The translations under genes were made by a program, and so were the position numbers. Source: Rhodanobacter spathiphylli B39 (GTDB lineage: Bacteria; Pseudomonadota; Gammaproteobacteria; Xanthomonadales; Rhodanobacteraceae). Taken from it: DNA of 64,000 nt. The stretch spans positions 124,001-188,000 of the forward strand of contig NZ_AJXT01000004.1 of assembly GCF_000264295.1 (NCBI RefSeq), given 5' to 3'. Positions 1-8,202 of this stretch are shown one piece after another; the first letter of the stretch is position 1, and the number at the start of each line of letters is the position of its first letter. The notes under the pieces are model-generated. The model made no database searches, was not told the DNA's origin, and was given only the letters and a program-made list of their open reading frames with translations.

Positions 1-42
1 CTCACGCGAATCAGTCACTTGCGTGACTGCTCCGCGACCGGC

Positions 43-115
43 CATCGGGCAACTGCTCCTGCGTTGCCTCAATTCGGGCATCGGGCAACTGCTCCCTGCG
101 TTGCCTCAACTCGGG
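43..115. repeat. Two-copy tandem direct repeat at left edge
   Basis: Two near-identical units of 36 and 37 bases (43-78 and 79-115) lie head to tail; each begins CATCGGGCAACTGCTCC and ends in TCGGG, and they differ by one inserted C and one C/T change. A short inverted repeat (AGTCAC TTGC GTGACT, 13-28) lies just before them. No convincing gene occupies 1-178. The function is unknown; it may be a degenerate extragenic repeat. Confidence 0.6.
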
Positions 116-178
116 CATCCATGTCCTCGCCATGCCCTCGCCATGGCCGGGCTTCGAGGTTGAAAAACTCACAACCTC

Positions 179-856
179 TCAGGTCTCTGACCACTGTCGC
201 AGCAGGTTGTGGTAGACGCCGGTCAGTTGCAGCACCGCCGCCGGGTCGGCCGCCGTCTGCGTCAGGCGCTGGATCGAGCTGTCCAGTTCGAACAGCAGGC
301 GACGGCGGCTGTCGTCGCGAACCAGGCTTTGCACCCAGAAGAACGAGGCCACCCGCGCGCCGCGGGTCACCGGGGTGACCCGGTGCAGGCTGCTCGACGG
401 GTAGACGATCAGGTCACCGGCCGGCAGCTTCACTTCGTGCTCGCCGTAGGTGTCGTTGACGATCAGCTCGCCGCCGTCGTACTCGTCCGGCCCGCTGAGG
501 AACAGCGTGCAGGACACGTCGCTGCGCAGCTGCGCGTCGGCGGACAGCGCCATCACCGCGCCGTCGACGTGGTAGCCGTATTCGCCGCCGCCTTCGTAAC
601 GGTTGAAGCGCGGCGGCAGGGTGCGCAGCGGCAGGGCTGCCGCGTGATAGAGCGGGTTCTTCGCCAGCGCCGCCAGCACCAGCTGGCCCAGTTGCAGGCG
701 CAGTGGCGAGGCGTCGGGCAGCTGCAGGTTGCGCTTGACCTTCGCTCCCTGCACGCCGACGGTCTCGCGGCCGTCGGTCCACGCGGCCGCATCCAGCTCG
801 GCGCGAATCCGGGCGACCTGCGCGGGATCGAGTACCTCAGGGATGTGCAGCAGCAT
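179..856 (-). CDS. piuC: PKHD-type Fe(II)/2-oxoglutarate hydroxylase, PiuC family
   Basis: This 225-residue protein has the hallmarks of PiuC/YbiX iron-uptake-associated dioxygenases. The metal-binding HxD is at H96/D98 (YGYHVDG), the distal histidine at H158 (SSSLHRV) and the 2-oxoglutarate-binding arginine near R168. Family members are cytoplasmic, are usually encoded beside catecholate siderophore receptors and are Fur-regulated; their substrate is not settled. The ATG at 856 has AAGGTG a few bases upstream. It lies 33 bases downstream of the receptor gene on the same strand, so the two are probably cotranscribed from the Fur-box promoter near 3450. Length is normal for the family. The family assignment is strong; the substrate is unknown. 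Confidence 0.9.
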   Translation of the reverse strand: MLLHIPEVLDPAQVARIRAELDAAAWTDGRETVGVQGAKVKRNLQLPDASPLRLQLGQLVLAALAKNPLYHAAALPLRTLPPRFNRYEGGGEYGYHVDGAVMALSADAQLRSDVSCTLFLSGPDEYDGGELIVNDTYGEHEVKLPAGDLIVYPSSSLHRVTPVTRGARVASFFWVQSLVRDDSRRRLLFELDSSIQRLTQTAADPAAVLQLTGVYHNLLRQWSET

Positions 857-889
857 GAAGCACCTTGGACCTGGGCGGGAGGCCGAGGA

Positions 890-3229
890 TCAGAAACGGA
901 TGTTGGCAGTGAGCATCGCCGCGCGCGGCGTGCCCGGGGTGTAACGGTAGCCGCTCTTGTTGATCGCCGCGACGTAGTCCTTGTCGAACAGGTTGTACAG
1001 GTTCAACTGCAGGTCGAAATGCCGGTTGACCGGATAGCTGGCCATCGCGTCGAACACCCAGTACGCCTCGGTGAAGGCGGGCGTGCCGATCGCGCCGTCG
1101 GTGCCGCGCTTCATTTTGCCGGCATAACGGGCACCGCCGCCGATGGTGAGGTTGAACGGCAGGTGCCAGGTGGTCCAGGCGGTGAACGCGCTCTTCGGCG
1201 TATAGGCCAGGTCGCTGGAACCGTCGTTGGCGACGGCCGTGCCGCTGATCACCCTGGCGTCCATGGTGGTGTAGCCGGCGCTGACCGCCCAGTTGTCGCT
1301 GAGCTTGCCGACCATGCTCAGCTCGATGCCCTGCACGCGTTTCTCGCCGACCTGGTAATACTGCAGGTCGACCGGGTCCTGCACCAAGTCGTTGGTGACG
1401 GTGGTGCGGTACAGCGCGCCGGTCAGCAGCAGTCTTTCGTCGAGCAGGTCCCACTTGCTGCCAAGCTCGACGGTGCGGGCCTTCTGCGGATCGAAGTCGG
1501 GGTTGTCGGCGCTGTTGGCCGAACCGCTCAGGGTCAGCGTGTTGCCGCCCGGCGGCTCCTGCGACACGGCGAAGTTCGCATAGATGCTGCCATTGGCGGC
1601 CGGCTTGTACAGCACGCCGAGCTTGTAGCTGGGCAGGTTGCCGGACTTGTCGGCGTCCACGCCCGGCAGCACGCTGCCGGCGGGCAGGGTGCCGCAGGCC
1701 GGGGCGTTGCGCGAGCCGCAGACCACCATGCTGTCAAAGTCGGTCTGGTAGTGATCCAGGCGCAGGCCGGCATTGACCTGCCACTGCTCGTTGAACTTCA
1801 GCGTGTCGAACAGGTAGGCCGCTTCGGTGTCGGTCTGGCCATGGGTGTCGGCGCCATTGCCGCCGTAGAGCAGCCCGCTGACGTCGGCCTCCGGGTGGTA
1901 GAGATTGGCGGCGGGCCAGGCGCTGCCGGCCAGCGTGGCCATGCCGATGGTGTCGGCCTTTTCGCGGCTCAGCTCGATGCCGGCGCTGAGGTCGTGCGTG
2001 ACGCTGCCGGTGTCGAAGCTGGCGGTGAGGTTGGTCTGGTTGGTGACGATGCGGTTGGTCTGGTTCTTGTACGTCGGCAGGCTGCGCGCGATGGACCAGG
2101 TCGAGGGATCGGCGGCGTCCGGGGTCAGCAGGTTAGCGGCGTCGCCCCGGAACGAGGTCAGCAGGTAATCCTGGTGGGTGCGGCCCCAGCGCGTGGTGTT
2201 GTGCAACGCCACGTCGGTCGAGAAGTCGTGCTCGACGATGATGGTGAACATGTCCGCCTTGACGTCGTCATGGTCGGAGGTGGTGCCGTAGAAGTTCGAC
2301 GGATCGACCATCGGCGCGTCGGCGAGGAACGGCCGGGTGGCATCCGGGCTGCTGTAACCGGGCAGGCCCAGGGTCGGCACGCCGCCGTCGGGCAGGTTGT
2401 TCTGCTGCACGTGCAGGAAGTCGATGTAGACGCGGGTCGGCGTCTTCAGGCCGAACGCCAGCGACGGCGCGACGCCCCAGCGGTTCGCTTCGACCTTGTC
2501 GCGCCCCGGCGAGCCGCTGTCCTGGCCCATCAGGTTGAGGCGGAACGCGGAGGTGGCGCCCAAGGTCTGGTTCCAGTCGGCGGTGGCACGGCGGTGCTGG
2601 CCGCTGCCGTAGCCGATCGATCCGGAAATGCCGTCGCCCAGTTGCGGCTGCTTGCTGGCCAGGTTCACCGAGCCGGTGGGCGCGGTGCGGCCGTAGTCGG
2701 TGCCGGCCGGACCCTTGGCCACTTCCACCTGTTCGATGTTGAACACGTCGCGCGAGATCGAGCCGAGGTCGCGTACGCCGTCCACGAAGATGCTGCCCGA
2801 GGTGTCGAACCCGCGCATGTAGATGCTGTCGCCGGTGTTCGTGCTGCCGTTCTCGCCGACGTAGAAAGTGCCTACGCCCGGGCTGTTGCGCAGCGCTTCG
2901 GTCAGTGTGGTGGCGCCCTGCTGCTGGATCAGCTCCTTGGTGATCACGCTGATGGTCTGCGTGGTGTCCAGCAGCGGCTGGGTGTATTTCGGCGAGGACA
3001 GCTTGTCGACGCGGTAGTCGTTGCCGGTGACCGCTTCCACCTGCACGCCTGGCAGGCTCTTGGCCTGCGCCACTTGCGCGCCGGTGAAATCAGCGGGCGT
3101 GGCGTCCGTGGCGGCCGCGGGGAAAGCCAGCGCCAGGCCGGTGAACAGGGTTGCCGCCTTCAGCGCGCTCGTCGTCGTGGCCTGGGTGCGCGAGCCGACG
3201 GGATGTTTGCGCGATTTGATCGGTGTCAT
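890..3229 (-). CDS. TonB-dependent catecholate siderophore receptor (Fiu-like)
   Basis: This is an outer-membrane gated barrel of 779 residues. An N-terminal signal peptide ends near AFPAAA, followed by a TonB-box-like stretch and a plug domain (TISVITKELIQQQG, then ALRNSPGVGTFY). The barrel ends in the aromatic C-terminus NIRF typical of such porins. I chose the ATG at 3229 because GGAGCTCTC precedes it and the mature signal peptide follows at once; an upstream in-frame start at 3340 would add 37 residues unlike a signal sequence. The downstream piuC and the upstream Fur-like box indicate a role in ferric catecholate uptake. The exact ligand cannot be read from sequence. Confidence 0.88.
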   Translation of the reverse strand: MTPIKSRKHPVGSRTQATTTSALKAATLFTGLALAFPAAATDATPADFTGAQVAQAKSLPGVQVEAVTGNDYRVDKLSSPKYTQPLLDTTQTISVITKELIQQQGATTLTEALRNSPGVGTFYVGENGSTNTGDSIYMRGFDTSGSIFVDGVRDLGSISRDVFNIEQVEVAKGPAGTDYGRTAPTGSVNLASKQPQLGDGISGSIGYGSGQHRRATADWNQTLGATSAFRLNLMGQDSGSPGRDKVEANRWGVAPSLAFGLKTPTRVYIDFLHVQQNNLPDGGVPTLGLPGYSSPDATRPFLADAPMVDPSNFYGTTSDHDDVKADMFTIIVEHDFSTDVALHNTTRWGRTHQDYLLTSFRGDAANLLTPDAADPSTWSIARSLPTYKNQTNRIVTNQTNLTASFDTGSVTHDLSAGIELSREKADTIGMATLAGSAWPAANLYHPEADVSGLLYGGNGADTHGQTDTEAAYLFDTLKFNEQWQVNAGLRLDHYQTDFDSMVVCGSRNAPACGTLPAGSVLPGVDADKSGNLPSYKLGVLYKPAANGSIYANFAVSQEPPGGNTLTLSGSANSADNPDFDPQKARTVELGSKWDLLDERLLLTGALYRTTVTNDLVQDPVDLQYYQVGEKRVQGIELSMVGKLSDNWAVSAGYTTMDARVISGTAVANDGSSDLAYTPKSAFTAWTTWHLPFNLTIGGGARYAGKMKRGTDGAIGTPAFTEAYWVFDAMASYPVNRHFDLQLNLYNLFDKDYVAAINKSGYRYTPGTPRAAMLTANIRF

Positions 3230-3454
3230 GAGAGCTCCATGGATGAACGGGATTTGCGTGCGGACAGGGCCTGGCGGGTCTGGCGCATGCAAAGGTCTTG
3301 CATTGGCTGGATGCAGGGTTCGGGGCGGCCGAACGCGCACCGAAGAAAATCAGCGTGCGTCGTGTCGTTCGACGGGAAACAACCTGGGTTGGCGGAACGT
3401 TCCGGCCTGCCGCAAATACCCTGGCGGCCGGAGAAGGTGCCTAAGATAACTTAA

Positions 3455-3469
3455 TGAGAATGATTTGCA
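3455..3469. promoter_or_regulatory. Fur box upstream of TonB receptor-piuC
   Basis: TGAGAAT-G-ATTTGCA matches the 7-1-7 Fur consensus TGATAATnATTATCA at 11 of 14 positions and shares an 11-base core (TGAGAATGATT) with the box at 27631-27645, which also precedes a siderophore receptor. It sits about 225 bases upstream of the receptor start. Iron repression is inferred. Confidence 0.65.
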
Positions 3470-3526
3470 ATACCTTCGGAGCTGGCATCTGCAAACCGAG
3501 GTTGCATCGGCTGGGCGCACACCATG

Positions 3527-3556
3527 AAAAAGGCCCCGCATTCGCATGCGGGGCCT
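3527..3556 (-). terminator. Intrinsic terminator of M13 peptidase gene 1
   Basis: A perfect 11-bp stem (AGGCCCCGCAT / ATGCGGGGCCT, 3531-3541 with 3546-3556) and a 4-base loop are followed, on the minus strand, by a run of T. It lies 44 bases beyond the stop codon of the first M13 gene. A nearly identical hairpin follows the second copy. Confidence 0.85.
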
Positions 3557-3599
3557 TCGTTTCAAGCCGCGGTGAACTGCGGTCGGTGTCGATCCGGAA

Positions 3600-5723
3600 T
3601 TACCAGATCTTCACCTGCTTGTCGGTCGGAGCCACCATCGCGTCGCCGGCCTTGCACTGGAACGCGCTGGCGAAGGTCGGCATGTTGGACGGCGCGCCCA
3701 TCGCGCGGAACTTCATCGGCGAGTGCGGATCGGCATTCAGATAGACCATCTGCGCCTTTTCGCGGATGTCGCCACGCCACACGCGGGCCCAGTTCAGGAA
3801 GAATCGCTGGTCCTGGGTGTAGCCCTCGATCTTCGAGGCCGCTTCGGTCGGGTTCTTCTTCAGCGCGGTCTGCAGCGCGTCATAGGCGATGTTGAGGCCG
3901 CCCAGGTCGGCGATGTTCTCGCCCAGGGTCAGCGTGCCGTTGACGTGCAGCTCCGGATGATCGGCCAGCGGCGCATAGCCGTTGAACTGGTCGACCAGCT
4001 TGCCGGTGCGGGCCTCGAACTGCTTCTTGTCCGCGTCGGTCCACCAGTTGAGGTTGTTGCCGTCGCCGTCGAACTGGCTGCCCTGGTCGTCGAAGCCATG
4101 GCTGGCCTCGTGGCCGATCACCGCGCCGATGCCGCCGTAGTTGATCGCATCATCCGCCTTGGCATCGAAGAACGGCGGCTGCAGGATCGCGGCCGGGAAG
4201 TTGATCGTGTTGTCGGTCGGGTTGTAGTACGCGTTGACCGTTTGCGGGGTCATGCCCCAGTCCTGCCGGTCGGTCGGCTTGCCGATCTTGGCGATGTCGT
4301 ACTCGTAGTTGAACTTGCTGGCCGCCTGCATGTTGGCGTAGTAGCTGTCCTTGGTGATGGTCAGGCCATCCCAGTTGCGCCAGGTTTTCGGGTAGCCGAT
4401 CTTCGGCAGGAACTTGGACCACTTGTCCAGCGCCTTGGTCTTGGTCTCCGCGCTCATCCAGTCGAGGTTCTCGATGCGCGTCTTCAGCGCGTCACGCACG
4501 TTGGTAACCAGCTCTTCGGCACGCGCCTTGGCTTCCGGGGTGAAGTACTTGGCCACGTACAGCTCGCCCAGCGCCATGCCCATCGCGCCGTTGACCGAAC
4601 CCAGCGAACGCTTCCACTGCGGCTGCTGCTGCGGCTGGCCGCGCAGGGTCTTGCCGTAGAAATCGAACTGCGCGTCCACGAACGGTTCGGATAGTGCCGG
4701 GGCCGCGCTGGAGATCGTGCGGGCCTTCAGGTAGGCCTTCCACTCATCCATCGGCGCGCTGGCGATCAGCTTGTCGAACTCGGCGAAGAACTTCGGCTGC
4801 GACAGCGAGAAGCCCTTGTCGATGGTGACACCCTGCGCCTTGAAGAACGCATTCCAGTCGAAGTGCGGGGTGACCTTGTTCGCTTCGGCCACGGTCGCGA
4901 AGTGGTACTGGTTCTCCGGCTTGCGCATTTCCACCCGCGGGATGGAGTGCTGCGCCAGGTCGGTCTCGAACTTCATTGCCAGCGCGGCCTGCTTGCCGGC
5001 GTCGGCGGCGCTGCTGCCGGTCATCTCGAACAGCTTGGCGAGGTATTTGACGTAGGCGTCGCGCACGTCCTTGTTTTTCGCATCGGTGTAGTAATCCGGC
5101 GTGGGCAGGCCGAGGCCGCTCTGCTCGGTGTAGGCGATCTGGATCTTGGCGTCCTTGAAGTCGGCGCCCGAACCGAAGTTGAACACCGCGCCGTCGCCCT
5201 TGGCGAAGGACTGATTCAGCCAGGTCGAGAGCTCCTTGTTGGACTTCAGCGCGTCGATGCCGGCCAGATCGGCCTTGATCGGATCGAAGCCGGCCTTGTT
5301 GCGCGCGTCCATGTCCATGCTGCTGTGGTACAGCCAACCGAGCTTCTGGTCGATGGAGCCGGCCTTGGCGCCGTCGGCATTTTTCTCCGCGTTTTCCACC
5401 AGCTGACGCTGGTCGGCGAGGCTCTTCTCGTGCAGTACGCTGAAGGCGCCCCACACGGTCTGGTCGGCCGGGATCGGATTGGCCTTGACCCACTTGGCGT
5501 TGACGAAGCTGTTGAAGTCCTGGCAAGCCTGCGCGCTGTCGCCGAGTTCGCTGATATCGAAGATGCTCTTGCCGAGATCGGCCGCGGCGGTGGTGCTGGC
5601 GGGCGCCGGGGCGGTGCTGGTCGGTGCCGGCGCGTTGTCGGCGGCGTCGTGCTTGCCGCAGGCGGCCAGCGCCAGGCTGACGGCGAGCGCCAGTGCCACG
5701 GGCTTCAGATACTGCTTGGTCAT
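3600..5723 (-). CDS. M13 family metallopeptidase, lipoprotein (copy 1)
   Basis: A neprilysin/PepO-like zinc endopeptidase of 707 residues. It has a signal peptide with lipobox (LALAACG), an M13 N-terminal domain and a C-terminal catalytic domain. The zinc motif HEASH is at H538/E539/H542, the third ligand E602 is in GENIADLGG, and the NAYYNPTDNTINFPAAI substrate-binding region is present. The C-terminus KIW is conserved with its neighbour. It probably acts in the periplasm, anchored to a membrane, on oligopeptides. The ATG at 5723 is preceded by AAGGGA and gives the lipoprotein signal; an in-frame ATG at 5885 would lie before the repeated promoter-like block. It is a tandem paralogue of the next gene and has its own terminator. 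Confidence 0.93.
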   Translation of the reverse strand: MTKQYLKPVALALAVSLALAACGKHDAADNAPAPTSTAPAPASTTAAADLGKSIFDISELGDSAQACQDFNSFVNAKWVKANPIPADQTVWGAFSVLHEKSLADQRQLVENAEKNADGAKAGSIDQKLGWLYHSSMDMDARNKAGFDPIKADLAGIDALKSNKELSTWLNQSFAKGDGAVFNFGSGADFKDAKIQIAYTEQSGLGLPTPDYYTDAKNKDVRDAYVKYLAKLFEMTGSSAADAGKQAALAMKFETDLAQHSIPRVEMRKPENQYHFATVAEANKVTPHFDWNAFFKAQGVTIDKGFSLSQPKFFAEFDKLIASAPMDEWKAYLKARTISSAAPALSEPFVDAQFDFYGKTLRGQPQQQPQWKRSLGSVNGAMGMALGELYVAKYFTPEAKARAEELVTNVRDALKTRIENLDWMSAETKTKALDKWSKFLPKIGYPKTWRNWDGLTITKDSYYANMQAASKFNYEYDIAKIGKPTDRQDWGMTPQTVNAYYNPTDNTINFPAAILQPPFFDAKADDAINYGGIGAVIGHEASHGFDDQGSQFDGDGNNLNWWTDADKKQFEARTGKLVDQFNGYAPLADHPELHVNGTLTLGENIADLGGLNIAYDALQTALKKNPTEAASKIEGYTQDQRFFLNWARVWRGDIREKAQMVYLNADPHSPMKFRAMGAPSNMPTFASAFQCKAGDAMVAPTDKQVKIW

Positions 5724-5803
5724 GGATGTCCCTTGTAAGTGGTGGTGAATGTGCTTGTTCGGCCGCGTCGCTGGTCCCCCCGGACGCGGACGCATGCCCG
5801 TCC

Positions 5804-5850
5804 ACGCTAGGCCAAACGTCATGGGCCAGACAGTGTCAAAGGTCAGGGGG
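5804..5850 (-). promoter_or_regulatory. Conserved upstream block of M13 gene 1
   Basis: This block (ACGCTAGGCCAAACGTCATGG on its plus-strand end, running to GGTCAGGGGG) recurs with few changes at 8157-8202, about the same distance upstream of the paralogous gene. Surrounding intergenic DNA is not conserved, so the block was probably duplicated with the gene and kept as promoter or operator. Confidence 0.55.
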
Positions 5851-5865
5851 CACCGGCCGGGAAGA

Positions 5866-5893
5866 AAAAGGCCCCGCATCTGCATGCGGGGCC
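5866..5893 (-). terminator. Intrinsic terminator of M13 peptidase gene 2
   Basis: A 10-bp perfect stem (GGCCCCGCAT / ATGCGGGGCC, 5870-5879 with 5884-5893) with loop CTGC, followed on the minus strand by a T run (AAAAA at 5865-5869 on the plus strand). It separates the two M13 genes into independent transcription units. Confidence 0.85.
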
Positions 5894-5942
5894 CTGGGGT
5901 TGCGTCAGGTCGCGATGCACCGCGACCTGGATGGCCGCCGGA

Positions 5943-8063
5943 TTACCAGATCTTCACCTGCTTGTCGTCGCCGCGCACCATCGCATCGCCGGGCTTGCAC
6001 TGGAACGCGGTGGCGAACGCCGGCATGTTCGACGGCGCGCCGATCGCGCGCAGCGAGGCCGGTGCGTGCGGATCGGTGTTCAGGCGCAGCAGCGCCTGCT
6101 TCTCGCGGATGTTGCCGCGCCACACGCGGGCCCAGTTGAGGAAGAAGCGCTGGTCCTCGGTGTAGCCGTCGATCTTCTTGCCCGCTTCCTCCGGGTGCTG
6201 CTTCAGGGCTGCCTGCAGCGCGTCGTAGGCCACGTTGAGGCCGCCCAGGTCGGCGATGTTTTCGCCCAGGGTCAGCTTGCCGTTGACGTGCGCGTCCGGC
6301 TGGTCCTTGATCGGCGTGTAGTCGTTGAACTGCCGCACCAGCTTGGCGGTGCGGGCGTCGAACTTGGCACGGTCGGCCTCGCTCCACCAGTTGACGTTGT
6401 TGCCGGCACCGTCGAACTGGCTGCCTTCGTCGTCGAAGCCGTGGCTGGCCTCGTGGCCGATCACCGCGCCGATGCCGCCGTAGTTGATCGCGTCGTCGGC
6501 CTTGGCGTTGAAGAACGGCGGCTGCAGGATCGCGGCCGGGAAGTTGATCGTGTTGTCGGTCGGGTTGTAGTACGCGTTGACCGTCTGCGGGGTCATGCCC
6601 CATTCCTTGCGGTCGGTCGGCTTGCCGATCTTGGCGATGTCGTACTCGTAGTTGAACTTGCCGGCCGCTTCGAGGTTGGCGTAGTAGTTGTCAGGCACGA
6701 TCGTGAGGCCGGTCCAGTCGCGCCACTTGTCCGGGTAGCCGATCTTGGGCAGGAAGGTGTCCCACTTGGCGATCGCCTTGGCCTTGGTCTCGTCGCTCAT
6801 CCAGTCGAGGTTCTGGATGCGTGCCTTCAGCGCGTTGCGCACGTTGGTCACCAGCTCCTCGGCGCGGCTCTTCGCTTCGGGGGTGAACTCGGTCTTGACG
6901 TACAGCTCGCCCAGCGCCATGCCCATCGAGCCGTTGACCGCGCCCAGCACCTGCTTCCAGCGCGGCTTCTGCTCCGGCTGGCCGGACAGCGTCTTGCCGT
7001 AGAAGGCGAACTTGTTGTCGCGGAAATTCTTGCTCAGCGCGTCGGAGGCGTCATCGATGGTGTGGAAGCGCAGGTAGGCCTGCCACTGGCTGATCGGCGC
7101 GCTGGCCAGCAGCTTGTCGAACTCGGCGAAGAACTTCGGCTGCGACAGCGAGAAGCCCTTGTCGATGGTCACGCCCTGGGCCTTGAAGAAGTTCTCCCAG
7201 CTGAAGTGCGGGGTGACCTTGTCCGCTTCGGCGACGCTGACGAAGTGGTACTGGTTTTCCGGCGTGCGCAGTTCGACCGGCGCCAGCGAGGCGGCGGCCA
7301 GCTTGGTCTCGAACGCCATCACTTCATCGGCCTGCTTCTTCGCGTCGGCAGCGGAGACGCCGGTCAGCTGCAGCGTCTTGGCGATGTAGTCGAGGTAGGC
7401 CTTGCGCAGGTCGGCCTGCTTCGGGTCGGTGTAGTAATCCTTGGTCGGCAGTCCCAGGCCCGCCTGGAAGGTGTAGCCGATCTGGGTTTCGGCGTGCTTG
7501 AAGTCCGCGCCGGAGCCGAACTGGAACACCTGCATGTCGCCGCCGGCGAAGCTCTTGTCGAGGTATCCGGCCACGTCCTTGCCGTTCTTCAGCTGGTCGA
7601 TCGCGGCCAGTTTCGGCTTGATCGGATCGAAGCCGGCCTTGTCGATGGCGGCCTCGTCCATGCCGGACTTGTACAAGTTGCCGATCTTCTGCTCGATCGA
7701 GCCGGCGGCGGCCTGGTCGGCGCCCTTGGCGGCGTCCTCGACGATCTTGTGCTGGGTGTTCAGGCTGTCCTCGGCCAGCTTGTCGAACGCGCCCCAGCGG
7801 GTGCGGTCGGCCGGGATCGGGTTGGCGGCCACCCACTGGTTGTTGACGAAGCCGTTGAAGTCGGCGCAGGCGTTGATCTTCGGATCCAGTTCGCTGACGT
7901 CGAAGATGCTCTTGCCGAGGTCGGCTGCCGCGGTGGTGGCGGCTGCGGCGGGCGCGCTGGTGCTGGCGGCCGGTGCCGGCGCCGAGTCCTGCTTGCCGCA
8001 GGCGGTCAGGGCGAGCGCCACGCTGATCGCCAGCGCGATGGGCTTCAGATACTGCTTGGTCAT
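5943..8063 (-). CDS. M13 family metallopeptidase, lipoprotein (copy 2)
   Basis: A 706-residue paralogue of the neighbouring gene. It starts with the same MTKQYLKP segment and has a lipobox (LALTACG) and a catalytic HEASH at H537/E538/H541 with E601 in GENIADLGG. The NAYYNPTDNTINFPAAI block and the C-terminal VKIW are shared. Divergence is concentrated in the first 300 residues, which in M13 enzymes shape the substrate chamber, so the copies may differ in specificity. It is likely a periplasmic zinc endopeptidase. The start at 8063 is preceded by AGAGGGATATCC. It carries its own upstream block (8157-8202) and terminator, so it can be regulated independently. Confidence 0.93.
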   Translation of the reverse strand: MTKQYLKPIALAISVALALTACGKQDSAPAPAASTSAPAAAATTAAADLGKSIFDVSELDPKINACADFNGFVNNQWVAANPIPADRTRWGAFDKLAEDSLNTQHKIVEDAAKGADQAAAGSIEQKIGNLYKSGMDEAAIDKAGFDPIKPKLAAIDQLKNGKDVAGYLDKSFAGGDMQVFQFGSGADFKHAETQIGYTFQAGLGLPTKDYYTDPKQADLRKAYLDYIAKTLQLTGVSAADAKKQADEVMAFETKLAAASLAPVELRTPENQYHFVSVAEADKVTPHFSWENFFKAQGVTIDKGFSLSQPKFFAEFDKLLASAPISQWQAYLRFHTIDDASDALSKNFRDNKFAFYGKTLSGQPEQKPRWKQVLGAVNGSMGMALGELYVKTEFTPEAKSRAEELVTNVRNALKARIQNLDWMSDETKAKAIAKWDTFLPKIGYPDKWRDWTGLTIVPDNYYANLEAAGKFNYEYDIAKIGKPTDRKEWGMTPQTVNAYYNPTDNTINFPAAILQPPFFNAKADDAINYGGIGAVIGHEASHGFDDEGSQFDGAGNNVNWWSEADRAKFDARTAKLVRQFNDYTPIKDQPDAHVNGKLTLGENIADLGGLNVAYDALQAALKQHPEEAGKKIDGYTEDQRFFLNWARVWRGNIREKQALLRLNTDPHAPASLRAIGAPSNMPAFATAFQCKPGDAMVRGDDKQVKIW

Positions 8064-8156
8064 GGATATCCCTCTGTTTGGATGGACGCCGGCGGTGGCC
8101 GGGGAGCTTTCATGATCGTGCCCCCGCGTTCCCCCCGGCGGCCGTCAAGACCGCCG

Positions 8157-8202
8157 ACGCTAGGCCAAACGTCATGGGCGATACAGTGTCATAGGTCAGG
8201 GG
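8157..8202 (-). promoter_or_regulatory. Conserved upstream block of M13 gene 2
   Basis: Near-identical to 5804-5850 (shared ACGCTAGGCCAAACGTCATGG, then ACAGTGTCA and GGTCAGGGG). It lies 94-139 bases upstream of the start codon, between it and the M14 gene, and is probably the promoter or operator region. Confidence 0.55.

Noticed and set aside
209-3454. Plus-strand frame of 1081 codons across piuC and the TonB receptor gene
   Set aside because: It is antisense to two well-supported genes, is composed of Val/Arg/Gly/His-rich sequence typical of GC-rich antisense frames, and has no domain.
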